A stretch of DNA of 47,315 bases from Syntrophorhabdaceae bacterium (GTDB taxonomy: Bacteria > Desulfobacterota > Syntrophorhabdia > Syntrophorhabdales > Syntrophorhabdaceae), in NCBI GenBank assembly GCA_017992765.1, contig JAGOOA010000019.1, forward strand, positions 1 to 47,315. Direction: 5' to 3'. Position numbers and translations under genes: made by a program. This document shows, one piece after another, positions 45,197-47,315 of the stretch (positions are counted from its first letter, which is position 1; each line of letters opens with the position of its first letter). Below the pieces are notes generated by a model. The model saw only the letters and a program-made list of their open reading frames with translations. It was not told where the DNA came from and ran no database searches.

Positions 45197-46549
45197 CTAT
45201 GGTTCTTCGGCGTTGCTCTCTCCCTCAAACGCTAACGCCTCCTGTTTTGCCAGTGCATCTATCTTCCTGAGCGGCCTTTCGAGCATATTGGTCCTCGTGA
45301 CAATAAGCAGGTCGTATTCCTTTTTTGCCGCATCGATCCTGTCACCCATTGTCTTGAATTTCTCTTTGTATAAAACCCACTGTTTGGAGAACTCGGCAAG
45401 GAGTCTCAGGATCTCTGACGCGGTCCTCTCGAGGTTGAAATTTTCGATCGCCTGTCTGATCACGGCGAGTACGGCGTAGAGGGTGAACGGCGAACAGAGA
45501 ATGACCTTCTGCTTTAATGCCTCGTCCATGATCGCAGGGTCGGTTTCATTAATGAAGCCGTATACCTGTTCGTTCGGGATAAAGACAATAACGTAATCAA
45601 CGGTATTGTCGGATGGGTTTATGTATTCACGGCCTGTGACCTGTTTTATCATGACCTTTGTATTCCTGAGCAGATCTTCCCTGTATCGTTTTTTGTCCTG
45701 ATCCGACTCCGCATTAAGGTAGTTCGTGTAATTGTCGAGCGGGAACTTTACGTCCATGTTGATCTTCAGATTATTAGGGAGCAGGAAGGTGTAGTCGGGT
45801 CTACCGGTAGAACTTTCGAGGGTCTTCTGTTTGATGTAATTTATCCCTTCTACCATCCCGACAAGCTTTACAATGTCTTCTGCCATGCGCTCGCCCCATT
45901 CGCCGCGCTTCTTTGAGCTCGCCAGGGCCTGACCCAGATGTTCAGTGGTATCTTTCAGTTTCGTTGTTACATCTTCATGCTTTTTGATAAGGGTCGCAAC
46001 CTCCGAGAACTTTTCACCGCTCGACTTGCCAACCTCTTCGATCCGCTTCTGCACTTCAGACAAGGTCTTCTCAATGGCCTCGATATTCTGGTCGATGAGT
46101 TCCTTTTTGCCTTCAAGCTCCTTTTTGCCTTCCGTTGCCTGAGTTTTCAGCTTTTCCTCAGCAAGTTTAATAAACTCATCTGCGTATTTCTTGAACTCAT
46201 CGGTGTTTTTCGTGAGGGCATCAAGGGACAACGCCTTGAACGTCTCGCTGAGCTCATTGCGTATGGCGTCAAAACGTTCGATCTCTTCCTTGAGGTGTTT
46301 CTCCGACGCTTCAAGCCTGGTTAACGCCTCGACCCTTCCCTTCTGCTCCTGCGCCAATTCGCTTCTCAGTCTTATTATCTCTCCGTCCTTCTGCTGAGCT
46401 TGCCTGTCCCGTTCATCGGCGATAGCCTCGGCAGAGCTCGCACGGCCCTCCAGGGCGGCGCTTCTTGACTGGTAACGCTGTGAGGCGATGACCCAGGCAA
46501 TGATCCCGCCGATCACAACACCGAAAATTATCCCGATCCCTATCTCCAT
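45197..46549 (-). CDS. rmuC: DNA recombination protein RmuC
   Basis: This 450-residue protein has an N-terminal transmembrane helix (about 3-22), a long coiled coil (about 25-210, including a duplicated EGKKEL) and the RmuC core with RGEWGERMAEDIVKLVGM, RPDYTFLLPNNLKINMDVKFPLDNY and NEQVYGFI. RmuC limits inversions and short-repeat rearrangements, and its core belongs to a restriction-nuclease fold. GGGGAGGAG precedes the ATG. It converges with the SAM hydrolase, with 44 bases between them. Confidence 0.93.
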   Translation of the reverse strand: MEIGIGIIFGVVIGGIIAWVIASQRYQSRSAALEGRASSAEAIADERDRQAQQKDGEIIRLRSELAQEQKGRVEALTRLEASEKHLKEEIERFDAIRNELSETFKALSLDALTKNTDEFKKYADEFIKLAEEKLKTQATEGKKELEGKKELIDQNIEAIEKTLSEVQKRIEEVGKSSGEKFSEVATLIKKHEDVTTKLKDTTEHLGQALASSKKRGEWGERMAEDIVKLVGMVEGINYIKQKTLESSTGRPDYTFLLPNNLKINMDVKFPLDNYTNYLNAESDQDKKRYREDLLRNTKVMIKQVTGREYINPSDNTVDYVIVFIPNEQVYGFINETDPAIMDEALKQKVILCSPFTLYAVLAVIRQAIENFNLERTASEILRLLAEFSKQWVLYKEKFKTMGDRIDAAKKEYDLLIVTRTNMLERPLRKIDALAKQEALAFEGESNAEEP

Positions 46550-46599
46550 TTCTCCTCCCCTATCCTTTACGGTGCTCTCTGGACAACATTGTCAACCGT

Positions 46600-47070
46600 T
46601 TAAAAGTCAGGGCATCGCTCCGGTATAACCATCCACTCAACGGCCCACCTGCCCTCCCCCGACCTTCGCAGGCAGACAACGCATCCCATCTTGAAATTCA
46701 CAACGCCCCTGTCGCCGTCGCCGCAGACGAGAAGCGACGCCAGCCTCCCCAAATGGGGAAGGTGGCCCACAAGCATGGCGTCTTCCTTCGTCGCCGCTAT
46801 CCTGTCGAACCATATCTTCGGGTCGTCCATAGGCGAAAGCCCATCGGTCTCTTCAACCCCATGGGCCGGGTACAAAATATCTGCGAAGATCCCGGCGGTC
46901 TGCTTCGCCCTTGTCTTGCCGCTTTGGAACACACGGGACGGCGCGATGCCTGCCCTCGCACAATATCCCGCCACGCGCCAGGCATCGCCGGCCCCCTTTT
47001 CGGTAAGCCCTCTCGCCGGGTCTTCCTCCTCCCTCTTCGCCTCGCCGTGCTGTACAAGATAAAGGAACAT
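46600..47070 (-). CDS. sixA: SixA-type phosphohistidine phosphatase
   Basis: This 156-residue histidine-phosphatase-superfamily protein has the catalytic H8 in LYLVQHGEA and a second histidine in LVGHLPHLGRL. The usual RHG has become QHG; the SixA group tolerates this, but it removes one phosphate-binding arginine. LTEKGAGDAWRVA is typical of SixA. The ATG at 47070 has AAGGAGGGA upstream and is preferred over a start 45 bases earlier. Likely targets are phosphohistidine proteins; not proven. Confidence 0.82.
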   Translation of the reverse strand: MFLYLVQHGEAKREEEDPARGLTEKGAGDAWRVAGYCARAGIAPSRVFQSGKTRAKQTAGIFADILYPAHGVEETDGLSPMDDPKIWFDRIAATKEDAMLVGHLPHLGRLASLLVCGDGDRGVVNFKMGCVVCLRRSGEGRWAVEWMVIPERCPDF

Positions 47071-47187
47071 CGCGGTCCCTCCTTCCCCGCCGCCTTCACG
47101 ATTAGAATACCACAAACGAAAGATATGGCAATTATTTTATGGATCGGCAGGCTTTTCGCTTCAACGCCTATGGCGCGAATTTGTTCG

Positions 47188-47216
47188 TTGACATATGCCA
47201 AGTATGCTGTTATAAA
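47188..47216 (+). promoter_or_regulatory. Promoter of the tRNA-Ala gene
   Basis: TTGACA (47188-47193), a 17-base spacer and TATAAA (47211-47216) stand 10 bases before the mature tRNA 5' end. Confidence 0.85.
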
Positions 47217-47226
47217 AATAGACCGT

Positions 47227-47302
47227 GGGGCTGTAGCTCAGTTGGGAGAGTGCTTGACTGGCAGTCAAGAGGTCGAGGGTTCGATCCCCTTCAGCTCCAC
47301 CA
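47227..47302 (+). tRNA. tRNA-Ala (anticodon GGC)
   Basis: The 76-base cloverleaf has a 7-bp acceptor stem (GGGGCTG with CAGCTCC, one G-T pair), a D arm (GCTC with GAGT), an anticodon stem CTTGA/TCAAG with loop CTGGCAG (anticodon GGC), a T arm GAGGG/CCCTT with loop TTCGATC, discriminator A and an encoded CCA. A T run follows immediately. Confidence 0.97.
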
Positions 47303-47315
47303 GTTTTTTCAATAG

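Overview
The window is a chromosomal segment of a Gram-negative bacterium with moderately high G+C. It is probably a member of the syntrophic deltaproteobacterial (Desulfobacterota) lineages. This is an inference from three things: the combination of an AMP-forming acetyl-CoA synthetase, an oxalate/formate-antiporter-type carrier and a DRTGG plus anti-sigma-kinase pair; a meso-diaminopimelate-type MurE; and the style of the repeat-rich intergenic DNA. No ribosomal RNA is present to confirm it, and no transposase, integrase, phage gene or CRISPR array was seen.

Layout. (a) 1-3152, minus strand: the strep operon rpsL-rpsG-fusA-tuf, with tuf cut by the window edge and fusA and tuf overlapping. 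(b) 3.5-13.1 kb: an OFA-type carrier, a methyltransferase-like protein, acetyl-CoA synthetase, a beta-carbonic anhydrase, a minus-strand set (TraB-like protein, HAD hydrolase, lgt) and an amidohydrolase-GNAT fusion. (c) 13.3-20.6 kb: a TMEM175-type channel, a B3/B4-domain protein, an old-yellow-enzyme oxidoreductase, a kinase/response-regulator pair, greA and an Nramp-related transporter. Interspersed are three decayed gene fragments (HD-GYP, a Gre factor, a flavodiiron protein) and a 30-residue membrane peptide. (d) 20.6-36.5 kb: a long, tightly coupled division and cell-wall (dcw) cluster, mraZ-rsmH-ftsL-X-murE-murF-mraY-murD-Y-murG-murC-murB-ddl-ftsQ-ftsA-ftsZ. (e) 36.6-47.3 kb: a radical SAM protein, ssb, a DRTGG/anti-sigma pair, mtgA, gatB, mtnA plus a SAM hydrolase, rmuC, a SixA-type phosphatase and tRNA-Ala(GGC).

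The most striking observation is in the dcw cluster. Gene order is canonical, but the two positions that normally hold the septal transpeptidase FtsI and the SEDS polymerase FtsW hold other proteins. X, in the ftsI slot, is a 280-residue single-pass protein with a C-terminal PASTA-like domain and no transpeptidase. Y, in the ftsW slot, is a 262-residue protein with about ten hydrophobic segments and no recognisable SEDS motif. Both are joined to their neighbours by 4-base ATGA overlaps, so they look like regular members of the operon and not insertions. The septal synthase pair is therefore either encoded elsewhere or replaced in this lineage, and X and Y are candidate new division components.

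The rest works as housekeeping: translation (strep operon, gatB, tRNA), peptidoglycan precursor synthesis and polymerisation (dcw, mtgA), lipoprotein maturation (lgt), acetate activation and CO2/bicarbonate exchange (acs, carbonic anhydrase), and SAM/methylthioribose recycling (SAM hydrolase, mtnA). Intergenic regions contain many short inverted and direct repeats. Several sigma70-type promoters with TTGACA -35 boxes are visible.
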